NCBI RefSeq assembly: GCF_009857505.1
Contig: NZ_WWCP01000005.1
Coordinates: forward strand, 1 to 64,000
From: Duganella lactea
GTDB taxonomy: Bacteria > Pseudomonadota > Gammaproteobacteria > Burkholderiales > Burkholderiaceae_D
Reading direction: 5' to 3'
DNA length: 64,000 bases
The notes below the pieces were generated by a model. That model saw only the letters and a program-made list of their open reading frames with translations, was not told where the DNA came from and did not search any database. This document shows positions 63,888 through 64,000 of the stretch, one piece after another (the first letter of the stretch is position 1; every line of letters begins with the position of its first letter). The position numbers and the translations under genes were made by a program.

Positions 63888-64000
63888 ATCGCGCTTCCCG
63901 TGTGAGGTGACGCGCTCACGATAAACAACTCGTGTTACTTGCAGATGACATAGTTACTTTTTATCCCATGCCGCGCTGGCGATGAAGATCGCGGCGCCTA

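Noticed and set aside
63925..63960. Possible Pho box upstream of the phosphoesterase
   Set aside because: Only one half-site (TGTCAT on the minus strand) fits; the second half is poor, so PhoB control is not supported.

Overview
This is a high-GC chromosomal window. Its gene content and order (NasT/NrtABC/NirBD/NasA assimilation cluster, nadK-recN, hemH, grpE-dnaK-dnaJ, pcm-rhodanese-tolC) point to a betaproteobacterium of the Oxalobacteraceae (Massilia/Duganella/Janthinobacterium type). That placement is inferred from recognised proteins and was not computed. I see no rRNA, tRNA, CRISPR array or complete insertion sequence.

Layout. 1-1250: lower-GC scar with a chimeric, truncated tyrosine recombinase. 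1239-7534: two convergent operons, an alpha/beta hydrolase with two periplasmic binding proteins, and a GH1 beta-glucosidase with an MFS permease. Each has a strong promoter carrying the same LacI-type operator. 7605-16409: housekeeping and miscellaneous genes (trmB, HIRAN-like membrane protein, amidohydrolase, recQ, uppP, binding protein, YkgJ-like protein, hydrolase plus M14 peptidase). 16475-25212, all on the minus strand: Fur-box siderophore receptor, GH97 glycosidase, OprC-like copper receptor with DUF2946 partner, Tat-exported protein, lipoprotein with a PTT repeat. 25424-33647: TetR regulator, pcm/rhodanese/tolC, a membrane protein gene broken by one nonsense codon, UbiA-family prenyltransferase, gloA, sorbosone-dehydrogenase-like protein, DUF3667 protein. 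33672-41886: SOS box-nadK-recN, hemH, then the heat-shock genes grpE-dnaK-dnaJ with two sigma-32 promoters and a CIRCE-like element. 41905-42576: carbonic anhydrase.

42642-57447 is an assimilatory nitrate island: nasT (ANTAR antiterminator), nrtABD, a small soluble MCP-like protein, a LytS/LytTR two-component pair, a NarK-type transporter, nirB, nirD, an FAD oxidoreductase and nasA. Both transport units start with a consensus sigma-54 promoter. Each is followed by an RNA leader containing two hairpins with hexanucleotide loops (A at position 1, G at position 4) and an intrinsic terminator, the signature of ANTAR-protein antitermination. In the second leader the terminator arm lies inside hairpin P2, so the two folds exclude each other. 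57489-61795: glutamine synthetase family gene (PuuA-like) and a polyamine-type ABC transporter without a binding protein. 61821-63887: Tat/lipoprotein metallophosphoesterase with a LamG-like C-terminal region.

The most interesting material is the two-leader NasT regulon with its unexplained sensor, the shared LacI-type operator joining two sugar-related operons, and the recombinase chimera at the left edge.
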